Part shown: one piece after another, positions 7,047 through 16,046 of the stretch
How the letters are laid out: every line of letters starts with the position of its first letter
Numbering within the stretch: position 1 is the first letter of the stretch
Assembly: GCF_003046475.1 (NCBI RefSeq)
Contig: NZ_PZZZ01000005.1
Span: forward strand, 310,001 to 374,000
Length of the DNA stretch: 64,000 bases
From: Mycoplana dimorpha
GTDB taxonomy: Bacteria; Pseudomonadota; Alphaproteobacteria; Rhizobiales; Rhizobiaceae
Direction: 5' to 3'
Position numbers and translations under genes: made by a program
The notes under the pieces: model-generated
What the model saw: only the letters and a program-made list of their open reading frames with translations
What the model was told of the DNA's origin: nothing
Database searches by the model: none

Positions 7047-9953
7047 TCAGAAACGCTTGAATACTTGAAGTCCTGCAGACTGGCCGAAGGCGTCGTCGCG
7101 GTGCCAGGCGTCGTAACCGGCGGTCACGCCCAAGCCGTTGGCGTTCGTGTAGGTGAGCGCCAGGGCGGCTTCCACCTGCCAAGGCGACTCCGCGCCGCCG
7201 GTGGTGGTGAAGACATCATCAGGCGATCCGGCATAGGCAGCGTCGATGCTGCCGGCCTCCCGGAGTAAGCCGTAGCCCGCGCCGAGGCTGACATCCACCG
7301 CCATGCGTTCGGTCAGGTCGTGGGTCAGCGCACCGTTGACGCCGAGCACGAGTGCATCGCGATCGCGGCCCTTCACGAGGAGGTTGAGGTCATTCGCGCC
7401 GGTTTCGGTATAGGCATCATCCTTCATCCAAGTGTAATCCACCCAGACCGAGGGCCTGAACAGCGTGACCTCGCTAACCGCGAAGATCCGGTCGAGCCCG
7501 AGGCCCACATGGGCAAAATTGGATGCATAGCTGGAGCTTGCGGTCGCGCTGATTGCCTCGATCGCGCGGTAGCCATCCACGAAGCTGCGGCCGGCATCGA
7601 CCTGGAAGAGCAGACCGGTTTCGCTGCCCAGATCATGCCGGCCATAAAGCGCGAGCTGATAGGTGTCGACATCGGCACCCTGATCGGGGCCGCTGTTATT
7701 GGTGGAGAGATCGGAGCCCGACCAGGCGAAGGCGATGCCGAGATCGGTCTTCCGGCCTACGGTGCCGTCAATACCCGCGACGACGCCGTGTCCGTCGGTC
7801 CGGGTGTCCGACATGCCGGTCGTACCATCCTGGTGCATCAGGCCGGCAAAGGTGGTGAGCCAGACATACTGCTCGATCGACAGGGCGTCCGCGGCCAAGG
7901 AAGCGGCAGGCACGCCCGAGGTGGCAGGGCCGATACTGCCGGTCGTCAGGTTCGAGATGCTCCGGTCTAGCCCGGACAGGGTGTTGATGCGGTTTCGCAA
8001 AACGGTATTGACGCGGTCCAGCGACGCGAAGGTAGCGCTCATGACGCCGCCATTGACGAGCGGCAGCGTCTCCGCGACCGCCGAGGCAACCTCATCCTCG
8101 CGCTCGGCCTGGAGGATCGACTGCAGCATGAGGCTGAACTCAGTCGAATTGGTACCGCTAACAGAGAGGTCATCCCAAAAGGCTCCGACCTCGGCTGCAC
8201 CGGGCATCCGGTTTTCGAGCGCGGCACGGATGGTGGTCATGCCGGTGTCGTTGGCAACGAGGTCGAGGGTTGTCGCATCGTAGAGGGCCGAGAAACGGTA
8301 GCGCAGCGAGTTGTCGATGATCGCCAGCCCGTTGCTTGTCAGGCCACCGCTTGTGGAGATGACATCCGAGAGTAAGCTGCCGTCGTAGCCGGCACCGACA
8401 TCGAGAACGAGCGATCCTGCTAGACTCGCAGTGCCGCCAATCGTCAGCGTGCTGTAGCTCGAGGCCGTGTCGACCGACATATCGAGGCGACCCGTCGACT
8501 TCTGGACAAAATTGCCGTCGACCGAGCTTGCAGTCGCGACGCCGGTGCCGGAATAGTCCGCAAGACTTGCGCCCCGCTTCAGGACGAGCGTCCCGGCGTT
8601 TTCGAGATTGGCGGCCGAGCCTAGCCGAACGGCGCCGATGGCCAAGCCGCCAAAACTGTTTTCGACATCGGCAAGGATCCCGTAACCGACCTCTAATGCC
8701 GCGAGTTCGCTTGCGATCGTGCCGCTGTTGACGATGGATGCGCTGCTGGCCGCAGTGACGCTGATGCCGGTGCCGCTGGACAGAATCGTGCCGGAATTCT
8801 CGATCTCGATCCTACCGGCGTGGGATTCGGCGTAAATGCCGGTCTGCGCATCGATCCCACCGGCATTTCTCATGGTGATGGTGCCGCTGTGGCTGGCGGC
8901 CGCCATGCCCGCATCCCAATGCGCCGTCAAAATGCCCGCTGCCGTGTTAGAAATCGTGACGGATCCGGCGCCACTGGTATAGGCGCTGATGGCGTGAAAA
9001 TCCGGGCTGATCTGTGTGAGATTGAGGTCGCGGTTGGCGGTGACGTCACCGCTGTTGGTGACGATGACATCCCCACCGGTGCCAGCAGCGAGGATGGCAT
9101 CGTAATGGTCGGCGACCACGGTGCCGCTGTTGTCGATCGTGGCACCGCCATTGGCTGACCAACCGACGATAGCCTGACGCGTCGCCGATCGGACACTGCC
9201 ATCGTTGCCGATGACCGCGGTACCGGTGTAATTGATCGCGCGAAGGCCAGCCTGGTAAGCCTGGATGGAGCCTGAATTGCTGATGCTGACGGGAACCGGA
9301 GTGTTGCTCGCATAGCCGCCTTCGGCGTATATACCGCGGCCCCCAGCGGCAGAGACGTCGCCCCGATTGGTGACTCTGACAGAGCCATTGTTGGACGTGG
9401 CGGTAATGCCGTCCGCGTTTGCGCCATAAGAAACGATCGTGCCCGAACTGTTCACCACGAGGTCATTGCTTGTCGTGGAATCGGTGCTTTCTGAACGCAG
9501 CCAGACCGCACCGAAGGGACCGGCCGACGTGATGCTCACATCTTCGCCGATGAAGAGATTGGCGTCCCAGCCGGCCTGAGAGCTGTACATGTAAAGGCCG
9601 GGGTAATCGGTGCGGTTGAGAACGGTCCTTCCATCAACCGTCAGGGTCTGGACGAAGGGGCCGCTCGCGAACGGACTGGTGAGGACTGCGACGGAGCTTG
9701 CGGTTACGTCCGTGACGGTGAGCGATGAGGCACCCGTACCGCCGACCATCTGGACATCACTGGAAGCGCATTGGACAGCGGAGATGTTGCCGCTCGTCAC
9801 GCAGCTTGCCCGCGCCTCGCCCAGGGGGATTCCGACAGCAACCGGCAAGGCAAGGAGAACACTCGCCCGAGTCATCCAGACCGGATCAGCCAACCAGGAC
9901 TCCATTGAGAAGCCGGGAAAAGGGAAGGACCGGGCGGAAACAGAATGGCGCAT
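7047..9953 (-). CDS. Autotransporter with C-terminal outer-membrane beta-barrel
   Basis: This encodes a roughly 968-residue type V secreted protein. An extended N-terminal signal region ends with a hydrophobic core and cleavage site near ALPVAVGIPLGEARAS. The passenger (about residues 50-550) consists of repeated short strands with Ser/Thr/Asn/Gly-rich turns, of the pattern VTNSGDVTA and IENSGTILS, expected for a right-handed beta-helix. The last 280 residues form the autotransporter beta-domain (from VWLTTFAGLMHQDG) and end with Phe (VFKRF), the usual signal for barrel insertion. No protease triad is seen in the passenger, so an adhesin or surface role is more likely. The start is uncertain: ATG 9953 is used, a TTG at 9977 and ATGs at 9905 and 9875 are alternatives. 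Confidence 0.85.
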   Translation of the reverse strand: MRHSVSARSFPFPGFSMESWLADPVWMTRASVLLALPVAVGIPLGEARASCVTSGNISAVQCASSDVQMVGGTGASSLTVTDVTASSVAVLTSPFASGPFVQTLTVDGRTVLNRTDYPGLYMYSSQAGWDANLFIGEDVSITSAGPFGAVWLRSESTDSTTSNDLVVNSSGTIVSYGANADGITATSNNGSVRVTNRGDVSAAGGRGIYAEGGYASNTPVPVSISNSGSIQAYQAGLRAINYTGTAVIGNDGSVRSATRQAIVGWSANGGATIDNSGTVVADHYDAILAAGTGGDVIVTNSGDVTANRDLNLTQISPDFHAISAYTSGAGSVTISNTAAGILTAHWDAGMAAASHSGTITMRNAGGIDAQTGIYAESHAGRIEIENSGTILSSGTGISVTAASSASIVNSGTIASELAALEVGYGILADVENSFGGLAIGAVRLGSAANLENAGTLVLKRGASLADYSGTGVATASSVDGNFVQKSTGRLDMSVDTASSYSTLTIGGTASLAGSLVLDVGAGYDGSLLSDVISTSGGLTSNGLAIIDNSLRYRFSALYDATTLDLVANDTGMTTIRAALENRMPGAAEVGAFWDDLSVSGTNSTEFSLMLQSILQAEREDEVASAVAETLPLVNGGVMSATFASLDRVNTVLRNRINTLSGLDRSISNLTTGSIGPATSGVPAASLAADALSIEQYVWLTTFAGLMHQDGTTGMSDTRTDGHGVVAGIDGTVGRKTDLGIAFAWSGSDLSTNNSGPDQGADVDTYQLALYGRHDLGSETGLLFQVDAGRSFVDGYRAIEAISATASSSYASNFAHVGLGLDRIFAVSEVTLFRPSVWVDYTWMKDDAYTETGANDLNLLVKGRDRDALVLGVNGALTHDLTERMAVDVSLGAGYGLLREAGSIDAAYAGSPDDVFTTTGGAESPWQVEAALALTYTNANGLGVTAGYDAWHRDDAFGQSAGLQVFKRF

Positions 9954-10210
9954 GGGGACTCGCTGCGAGGGAGGCAATTTAGCGTTGCGCAGGCGAAGCA
10001 GCGCGCACGCAAATTGAAAAATCGGCTTTGCGCGGTCAAGGGCTCAGATGCGATTTACAGAGATAGGTGCAAATTCGATATGCTCCGGATTGCATAAGGC
10101 GAGACTTATTCGACTGGAAATGCAAACAATCTCGCAACGGTCTATCTGATCGCAGCAAGATTCTCGGAACCTCAAGGCACCGATCGTGTCCCTGCAACGC
10201 GACGCCGCGC

Positions 10211-11725
10211 CTACTGCGCCGGCGCGCCTTCCTCGACGCGCTCGGTGCCGCCCAGCACCCAGCGGGTCAGCGGGCGGGCGAGGAGGATCAGCACCAGGCC
10301 GAAGCCGGCGCTGGTCATGAAGATGCGCAGGAAGGCGTCGTGCAGGCCGGTGGCGCGCTCGGTATCCATGCCGGCGGCGAGCAGCCCGGCCATCAGGTTG
10401 CCGAGCGAGGAGGCGACGAACCAGAAGCCCATCATCTGGCTGGTGAACCGCTCCGGCGCCAGGCGCGAGAAGGTGGACAGGCCGACCGGGCTCAGCATCA
10501 GTTCGCCGACGGTGTGCAGGAAATAGGTGGCGATCAAAAACAGGGCCGAGACCCGCACGCCGGTCGCCGCGGTCTGCGCCGCCGGTGCCAGGACCAGAAA
10601 GCCCAGCCCCAGGAAGACGAGCCCGGCGCCGAACTTGACGAAGACGGGAATGGTCCAGCGCTGCTCGGCATAGATCCAGAAGGCGGCGAAAACCGGGGTC
10701 AAAAGGATGATGAACAGCGAGTTGAGGTTCTGGAACCACGAGGCGGGCACGATGAAGCCGCCGAGCTCGCGCCGGGTCAGATCGTTGGCGAACAGGTTGA
10801 GCGAGGAGCCGGCCTGCTCGAAGCCCGACCAGAACAGGGCCGCTGCGACGAAGAGGATGGCAAGCCCGATCATCCGCCTCTTCTCGGGAGCGGTCAGGTC
10901 GCCTGCGAAGTAGATGTTGAGGAAGAAGCCGACGGCGACGGTGACGATGATCAGGCCCATGGCCCTGGCAAGGCCCGAGGCGCTGGTAAGGTCGATCATG
11001 CCCGTGACGGCGGCGGCGGCGACCAGCACCACGACAAGGCCGCCGATCAGGCCGGTGAAGATCTGGTCGCGGCGGCCGGTGGTGGCGTCCGGATGGTGGT
11101 GGACGGCGGGCACGCCGCCCTTGTCGCGCAGCGACCGGTTGCCGGCGTAGAGGAAGTTGACCAGCCCGATCAGCATGGCGACGGCGGCGGCGCCGAACCC
11201 CCAGTGCCAGCCCCATTTCTCGCCGAGGTAGCCGGCGATCAGGCCGCCGAGGATCGCCCCGACATTGATGCCCATGTAGAAGAACGAGAAGCCGGCATCG
11301 CGACCGCCGATGTCGTTCTTGTCGTAGAGTTGGCCGACGAGGGTGGAGATGTTCGGCTTCAGCAGCCCGGTGCCGATGGCGATCGAGACGAGGCCGAGGA
11401 AGAAGACCGCCGCAACCGATCCGGAGATCGCCAGCAGGATGTGGCCGAGCATGATGGCGATGCCACCGACGACGATCGCGCGCTTGTATCCCCAGAACCG
11501 GTCGGCGACCCATCCGCCGGGCAGGGCGAGGATGTAGGCGGCGGCGGTGTAGAGGCCGTAGATCGCCGCGGCCTCGGCGGTCGCCAGACCGAGGCCGCCA
11601 TTCTGCACCTGGTCCACGAGAAAGAGGATCAAGATCGCCCGCATGCCGTAATAGCTGAAGCGTTCCCACATCTCGACGAAGAAGAGGGCCACGAGGCCCG
11701 ACGGATATCTTTGGGACGACGGCAT
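10211..11725 (-). CDS. Proton-dependent oligopeptide transporter (POT/PTR2 family)
   Basis: This is a 504-residue inner-membrane transporter with about fourteen hydrophobic helices, taking up di- and tripeptides with protons. The family's ExxERFxYYG motif is present in helix 1 (EMWERFSYYG, residues 18-27). The PTR2 signature is present in helix 5 (FSFFYMGINVGAILGG). The start at 11725 has GAGGTG nine bases upstream; an in-frame ATG at 11794 would add an unlikely basic leader. Length is usual for bacterial members. It stands alone between the autotransporter and the sulfatase gene on the same strand, with 250-base gaps either side. Confidence 0.9.
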   Translation of the reverse strand: MPSSQRYPSGLVALFFVEMWERFSYYGMRAILILFLVDQVQNGGLGLATAEAAAIYGLYTAAAYILALPGGWVADRFWGYKRAIVVGGIAIMLGHILLAISGSVAAVFFLGLVSIAIGTGLLKPNISTLVGQLYDKNDIGGRDAGFSFFYMGINVGAILGGLIAGYLGEKWGWHWGFGAAAVAMLIGLVNFLYAGNRSLRDKGGVPAVHHHPDATTGRRDQIFTGLIGGLVVVLVAAAAVTGMIDLTSASGLARAMGLIIVTVAVGFFLNIYFAGDLTAPEKRRMIGLAILFVAAALFWSGFEQAGSSLNLFANDLTRRELGGFIVPASWFQNLNSLFIILLTPVFAAFWIYAEQRWTIPVFVKFGAGLVFLGLGFLVLAPAAQTAATGVRVSALFLIATYFLHTVGELMLSPVGLSTFSRLAPERFTSQMMGFWFVASSLGNLMAGLLAAGMDTERATGLHDAFLRIFMTSAGFGLVLILLARPLTRWVLGGTERVEEGAPAQ

Positions 11726-11940
11726 CGAATGCACCTCGCGATAAAGCGCGCGGCGATCTGCCGACCGCCGGCGGCGCTTTTCCGGTTTTCGCATGCTCGG
11801 GGACTATAGCGCGGTTCGGGCCGGGTGTCCCTCAAGAGGTTGGCCCTGCACCCTTCGCGGAACAGCCGGGCAGACAACCGAGCCGGGACGGCGTCGCCGC
11901 CGGCCCTCGGGGCCGGCGGGGGTTACCGTTTTCCCGACTG

Positions 11941-11964
11941 CCGGGCGACGGTGCCGTCGCCCGG
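11941..11964. terminator. GC-rich hairpin after the sulfatase gene
   Basis: An 11-base perfect inverted repeat (CCGGGCGACGG / CCGTCGCCCGG) lies 13 bases past the sulfatase stop. It lacks a clear T-run on either strand, so it may act as a 3' stabilising hairpin or a weak terminator. Confidence 0.4.
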
Positions 11965-11976
11965 CGCCAGCCTTGC

Positions 11977-13659
11977 TCAGTTGCCCGGCTTGTTGCGGAT
12001 CGCCTCGTCGATCTGCTTCTTGACGGCGTCGAGATTGAAGGAGGCGGGGTCCTGCATCGGCGGATAGTCGATTGCCGTCAGAGCCAGCTCCTTGACCCGG
12101 TCCTGGACGGAGACGAAGCGCCAGAACTCGCGCGCGTAGAAATCGTTCATGTAGCCGCCGCCGAGGTCATTGAGGCTCTGCTCGCCGATCGACGGTGTCC
12201 GCTCGAACGGGTCCTGGCGGATGTTGACCATGGTCGGCATGTCGGTCGTCACCTTCGCGCCAGGCCAGCCCTGCGGCTGCTGGTAGAACTGGAACTTGAA
12301 GTCGTCGATGCGGATGGCGCCGAGCTGCGGGCCACCGAAGTAGAAGAACTCGTGGCGGGCCGACGGGGCGTTGCCGGTCAGGAGATCCAGCTGGTTGTAG
12401 CCATCGAGATGGTTCTTGTAGGTGCGGTCGCCAAGCTGCACGCCCTTCAGCAATTGCTGCTTGACGTCGGGGTTGCCGGCGGCGGCGAGCAGCGTCGGGA
12501 ACCAGTCGAGCGCCGAGAAGATGCCGTTCTCGACCGTGCCGGGCTTGACCTTGCCCGGCCAGCGGATGATGGCCGGTACACGGAAGCCCCCTTCCATCAC
12601 GGTTCCCTTCGTTCCCTTGAACGGCGTCATGCCGCCGTCGGGCCAGGTGAACACTTCCGCGCCGTTGTCGGTGGTGAAGACGACGATGGTGTTGTCGGCC
12701 TCGCCGGCGTCGTCGATGCATTTCATGATCGCGCCGACGCTGTCGTCGAGCTGTGCCATGCCGGCTTCCTCAAGCCCGTAGTTGCTGTCGCTGTTCATCT
12801 GCGCCTGATATTTCGGCGACAGGAAGGTCCAGACGTGCATGCGCGTGGTGTTGTGCCAGACGAAGAACGGCTTGTTGTCGGTTTTCGCCTTGTCCATGAA
12901 ATCGCAGGAAGCCTTGACGAGCACCTCGTCGAAGGTGGTCATGTCGTATTTGGCCTTGGGCATGATGTCGTGCATGTTCGGCACGTTGGTCATGTCGGGG
13001 TAGGGCGCCAGCGGGCCTTCGTCGACGATCCGCTGCTTGCCGATCTTGCCCCAGCGCGGCTGTTCGGTGGTGTCGTCGGTGTCGGTTGCAAAGCTGTGCA
13101 CCAGGTTCCGGGGACCGACCTTGTCGCGGTAGGACTGGTCGTTCGGGAACGAGTACCAGTAGGGATCCGACATGGCGTCGAGGTGGTAGAGATAGCCGAA
13201 GAACTCGTCGAAGCCGTGCACGGTCGGAAGGTATTTGTTGAGGTCGCCGAGGTGGTTCTTGCCGAACTGGCCGGTGGCGTAGCCCTGAACCTTCAAAGCG
13301 GAGGCGATGGTGGCCGCCTTGTCGGGCATGCCGACGTCCGCGCCCGCCTGGCCGACCGTGGTCAATCCCGTGCGCAGCGGGATCTCGCCGGTGATGAAGC
13401 TCGCCCGCCCGGCGGTGCAGCTCGCCTCGGCATAGTAGTCGGTGAACAGCATGCCCTGCGAGGCCAGCCGGTCGAGGTTCGGCGTCTTGCCGGACATGAT
13501 GCCCCGGTGATAGGCGCCGATGTTGAACCAGCCGACGTCGTCGCCCATGATGACGACGATGTTGGGTTTCGGGTGCTCTTGCGCCCTGACAAGCGCAGTG
13601 CTGCTGAAAAGTGCCATTCCCACGCTCAGCGTCGTTGCGATGCAGGTTTGCAAATTCAT
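11977..13659 (-). CDS. Secreted arylsulfatase
   Basis: This is a 560-residue type I sulfatase that hydrolyses sulfate esters, with a predicted signal peptide (residues 1-26, ending near ALVRAQ) that places it in the periplasm. The formylglycine signature is present as CTAGRAS, with Cys81 the residue to be oxidised. The metal ligands Asp40-Asp41 sit in VIMGDDVGW, and the TTDNGAE motif forms the second metal site. The start at 13659 has a near-perfect GAGGAGG site; an upstream ATG at 13716 does not. No formylglycine-generating enzyme gene is in the window, so maturation must be supplied elsewhere. The natural substrate is unknown. Confidence 0.9.
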   Translation of the reverse strand: MNLQTCIATTLSVGMALFSSTALVRAQEHPKPNIVVIMGDDVGWFNIGAYHRGIMSGKTPNLDRLASQGMLFTDYYAEASCTAGRASFITGEIPLRTGLTTVGQAGADVGMPDKAATIASALKVQGYATGQFGKNHLGDLNKYLPTVHGFDEFFGYLYHLDAMSDPYWYSFPNDQSYRDKVGPRNLVHSFATDTDDTTEQPRWGKIGKQRIVDEGPLAPYPDMTNVPNMHDIMPKAKYDMTTFDEVLVKASCDFMDKAKTDNKPFFVWHNTTRMHVWTFLSPKYQAQMNSDSNYGLEEAGMAQLDDSVGAIMKCIDDAGEADNTIVVFTTDNGAEVFTWPDGGMTPFKGTKGTVMEGGFRVPAIIRWPGKVKPGTVENGIFSALDWFPTLLAAAGNPDVKQQLLKGVQLGDRTYKNHLDGYNQLDLLTGNAPSARHEFFYFGGPQLGAIRIDDFKFQFYQQPQGWPGAKVTTDMPTMVNIRQDPFERTPSIGEQSLNDLGGGYMNDFYAREFWRFVSVQDRVKELALTAIDYPPMQDPASFNLDAVKKQIDEAIRNKPGN

Positions 13660-13910
13660 GTCACTTGTCCTCCTCTGGGACGCGCGCGGCCGAACAGCAA
13701 CTGCAAGATTGCGCATGCGCCGGCGATGACTTGAAATGCGATCGAGATGTCGGAGACGCCCGCTGCTATGCCGTCGTTCCTGCCGTTGCTCTCGGATTTT
13801 GCTGAAATGGCGAAAATATTTTCGCGGAGGCTAATATAATGCCATCCCGCGGCGAGAGACACTGCCGCAACAAAAATTGATTCCGCCGGCCGCTGGCCGT
13901 TTTCCGGTGC

Positions 13911-13943
13911 CGGAATCAAAGAGGGCCGCGTGTAGCGGCCCTC
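13911..13943 (-). terminator. Terminator-like hairpin downstream of a small ORF
   Basis: A nine-base perfect stem (GAGGGCCGC / GCGGCCCTC, loop of five) is followed on the minus strand by TTTGATT. It lies 56 bases past the 24-codon ORF at 13999-14073 and 250 bases before the sulfatase gene, so it may end a short independent transcript. Confidence 0.45.
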
Positions 13944-13998
13944 CATGAGGTTTGACCCTGTGACAGGCCCGGACCTTAGGGCCCGAGGAAGGTGGGGA

Positions 13999-14073
13999 TC
14001 AGAACGAGGGCTGCCTCGTTGCTGCCACCGCAATTCCCATTGCCGTCACGAGCGTCGAAATCCCATTAGACAT
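13999..14073 (-). CDS. Possible 24-residue peptide gene
   Basis: This minus-strand ORF encodes 24 residues (MSNGISTLVTAMG, then IAVAATRQPSF). It is preceded at normal spacing by an unusually strong purine-rich ribosome-binding site (AAGGAAGGTGG) and followed by a terminator-like hairpin. The peptide is hydrophobic in the middle with a basic, proline-containing tail. No family is recognised. It could be a small membrane peptide, a leader peptide, or part of a small RNA. The Shine-Dalgarno match is the main evidence. Confidence 0.3.
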   Translation of the reverse strand: MSNGISTLVTAMGIAVAATRQPSF

Positions 14074-14270
14074 TGGACCACCTTCCTTTCTTTACGTTGA
14101 CGATACCCTGAATGTAGGTCGTCAGGCGCAAAGCACAAGGGCGGAGCCACGGTTTGAGCCCGCGGCGGCCGAGAACGCCGCGTGCGGTCGAGCCGAGGCG
14201 ATCGGCCTTGCATGGCGGCGGGTGCCTGCGCGTCCTCGTCCGAAACCCATCCGGGCGGAAGGCGCCAGGC

Positions 14271-15299
14271 TCAGGCCGCCTTCTCCATCTCCTTCGTCCA
14301 GAGGCCCCGGGCCGCCAGGCTGCACATCTTCGCGCGGTGGGCGAAGGCGCGCTGGGCGGCGGCGACGTTCTCCGCCTTTCCGCCCCAGGCGGCGAGCGCC
14401 TCGGCCTGCAGGGCCCGGCCATAGGAGAAGGTCAGCCGCCACGGCAGGGCGCCGGCCATGGCGTTGATGGCCGACAAATGGGCCGCCGCTTCCTCGGTCG
14501 ACTGTCCGCCGGAGAGGAAGGCGATGCCGGGCACGGCGGCAGGCACGGTGCGCTTGAGCACCCGGAGGGTGCGCTCGGCGACCTCGTCGACGGGAGCCTT
14601 GCGGGCCTTCTTGCCGTCGATGACCATGGAGGGCTTGAGTATCATGCCTTCGAGGCGGATGCGCTGGTCGGCCAGTTCCTCGAAGGTGATGCGCAGCGTC
14701 TGCTCGGTCACCTGCTGCGAGCGTTCGATCGAATGCGTGCCGGGCTCGCCGTCCATCAAAACCTCCGGCTCGACGATCGGCACCAGGCCGGCCTGCTGGC
14801 AGAGGGCGGCATAGCGGGCGAGCGCATTCGCGTTGGCCTTGATGGCGCCGTAGCTCGGCAGCGTGTCGGAGACGGCGATGACGGCGCGCCACTTGGCAAA
14901 GCGCGCGCCGGCCTCGTGATATTTCGCCAGCCGGGCGGCGAGGCCGTCGAGCCCTTCGGTGATCGTCTCGCCGGGAAACAGCGCCATCGGCTTGGCGCCG
15001 GTATCGACCTTGATGCCGGGCACGGCGCCGGCGGCGCGGATGATCTCGGCGAGCGGCCGGCCGTCATCGGTCTTCTGGAACAGCGTCTCCTCGTAGAGGA
15101 TGACGCCGGAGATGCAGGAGCGCATCGCCTCATCGGCGGTGAACAGCATCTGGCGGTAGTCGCGGCGGCTGGCCTCGGTGGACTCGACGCCGATGTCGTC
15201 GAAGCGTTTCTTGATGGTGCCGGTGGACTCGTCGGCGGCGAGCAGGCCCTTGCCGGTCGCGACTATGGCGGCGGCGATGTCTTCCAGTCGTTCGGTCAT
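14271..15299 (-). CDS. fba: Class I fructose-bisphosphate aldolase
   Basis: This is a 342-residue class I aldolase that cleaves fructose-1,6-bisphosphate to dihydroxyacetone phosphate and glyceraldehyde-3-phosphate. Family marks are LLAADESTGTIKKRF (19-33), WRAVIAV (137-143), EPEVLMDGEP (178-187) and the Schiff-base lysine in GMILKPSMV (Lys222). The start at 15299 has GGGAGG upstream; the reading frame extends further 5' but that part is basic low-complexity sequence. It lies downstream of tkt, gap and pgk on the same strand, as in other Rhizobiales, but is separated from pgk by 750 bases filled with tandem repeats, which may limit co-transcription. Confidence 0.93.
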   Translation of the reverse strand: MTERLEDIAAAIVATGKGLLAADESTGTIKKRFDDIGVESTEASRRDYRQMLFTADEAMRSCISGVILYEETLFQKTDDGRPLAEIIRAAGAVPGIKVDTGAKPMALFPGETITEGLDGLAARLAKYHEAGARFAKWRAVIAVSDTLPSYGAIKANANALARYAALCQQAGLVPIVEPEVLMDGEPGTHSIERSQQVTEQTLRITFEELADQRIRLEGMILKPSMVIDGKKARKAPVDEVAERTLRVLKRTVPAAVPGIAFLSGGQSTEEAAAHLSAINAMAGALPWRLTFSYGRALQAEALAAWGGKAENVAAAQRAFAHRAKMCSLAARGLWTKEMEKAA

Positions 15300-15485
15300 G
15301 CCTTCCTCCCTTGCCTCACGGCATCGATGTCGTTGCCTCTCCGTCTCCCTGCGTCGGCGGCCATCTGCGGCCGCACCTTGCGCCATCTTCGGCCAGCACC
15401 GGTGGGGCGTCAACGAAAATGGCCCCCTCCATCGGGTGGAGAGGGCCGGATAGGGACGCTGGTAAGCGTCCGCGGCCTCTCAGCC

Positions 15486-16026
15486 GTCATGCCGGACTTG
15501 ATCCGGCATCCAGCGGCTCAAGTCCTTGAGCGCTGGAGGAGCTTTCGCGCCGCAGACGCGGCGCGGCTGGACCCCGGATCAAGTCCGGGGGACGGAGGGA
15601 GGCGGCTGCAGGCCTGATTACGGTGGCAGATGCCAGGTCAGGCCGGAGGGAGGCGGGCCCGGCATGCCGGAGACGCGCGGCGCGGCGGCCCAGCTCCCCA
15701 GTCATGGCGGACTTGATCCGGCATGACGGAGCGCTCAAGTCCTTGAGCGCTGGAGTCTTTCGCGCCGCAGACGCGGCGCGGCTGGACCCCGGATCAGGTC
15801 CGGGGTGACGGAGGGAGGCGGCTGAAGGCCTGATTACGGTGGCAGATGCCAGGTCAGGCCGGAGGGAGGCAGGCCCGGCATGCCGGAGACGCGCGGCGCG
15901 GCGGCCCCGCTCCTCCGTCGTGCCGGACTCGATCCGGCCTCCAAAGCGCTCAAGTCCCTGAGCGCTGGAGTCTTTCGCGCCGCGGACGCGGCGCGGCTGG
16001 ACCCCGGATCAAGTCCGGGGTGACGG
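15486..16026 (+). repeat. Tandem array of a composite palindromic repeat (2.5 units of about 215 bases)
   Basis: Each unit starts with a palindrome built on GTCATGCCGGACTTGATCCG. It continues with an inner hairpin around CTCAAGTCCTTGAG and the segment CGCGCCGCAGACGCGGCGCG, and ends in GGACCCCGGATCAAGTCCGG plus GTGACGG. Unit 1 is 15486-15700, unit 2 is 15701-15916, and unit 3 stops after the palindromic part at 16026. Units 1 and 2 share a linker of about 100 bases (for example GCCTGATTACGGTGGCAGAT). Related elements occur at 17420-17524, 26812-27330 and 49702-49773. It is an intergenic REP/RIME-like mobile repeat without coding capacity. Confidence 0.85.
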
Positions 16027-16046
16027 CGGGAACCGGCTGCGGCGGC

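Noticed and set aside
10067-11809. 580-codon plus-strand ORF opposite the peptide transporter
   Set aside because: It is the antisense frame of a well-supported POT transporter; composition (Gln/Asp/Gly/Arg-rich) is that of a shadow.
12352-13734. 460-codon plus-strand ORF opposite the sulfatase
   Set aside because: Antisense shadow of the arylsulfatase gene; no domain or start signal.
15486-16026. CRISPR array
   Set aside because: The repeats are long, palindromic composite units with repeated linkers rather than short repeats with unique spacers, and no cas gene is present.
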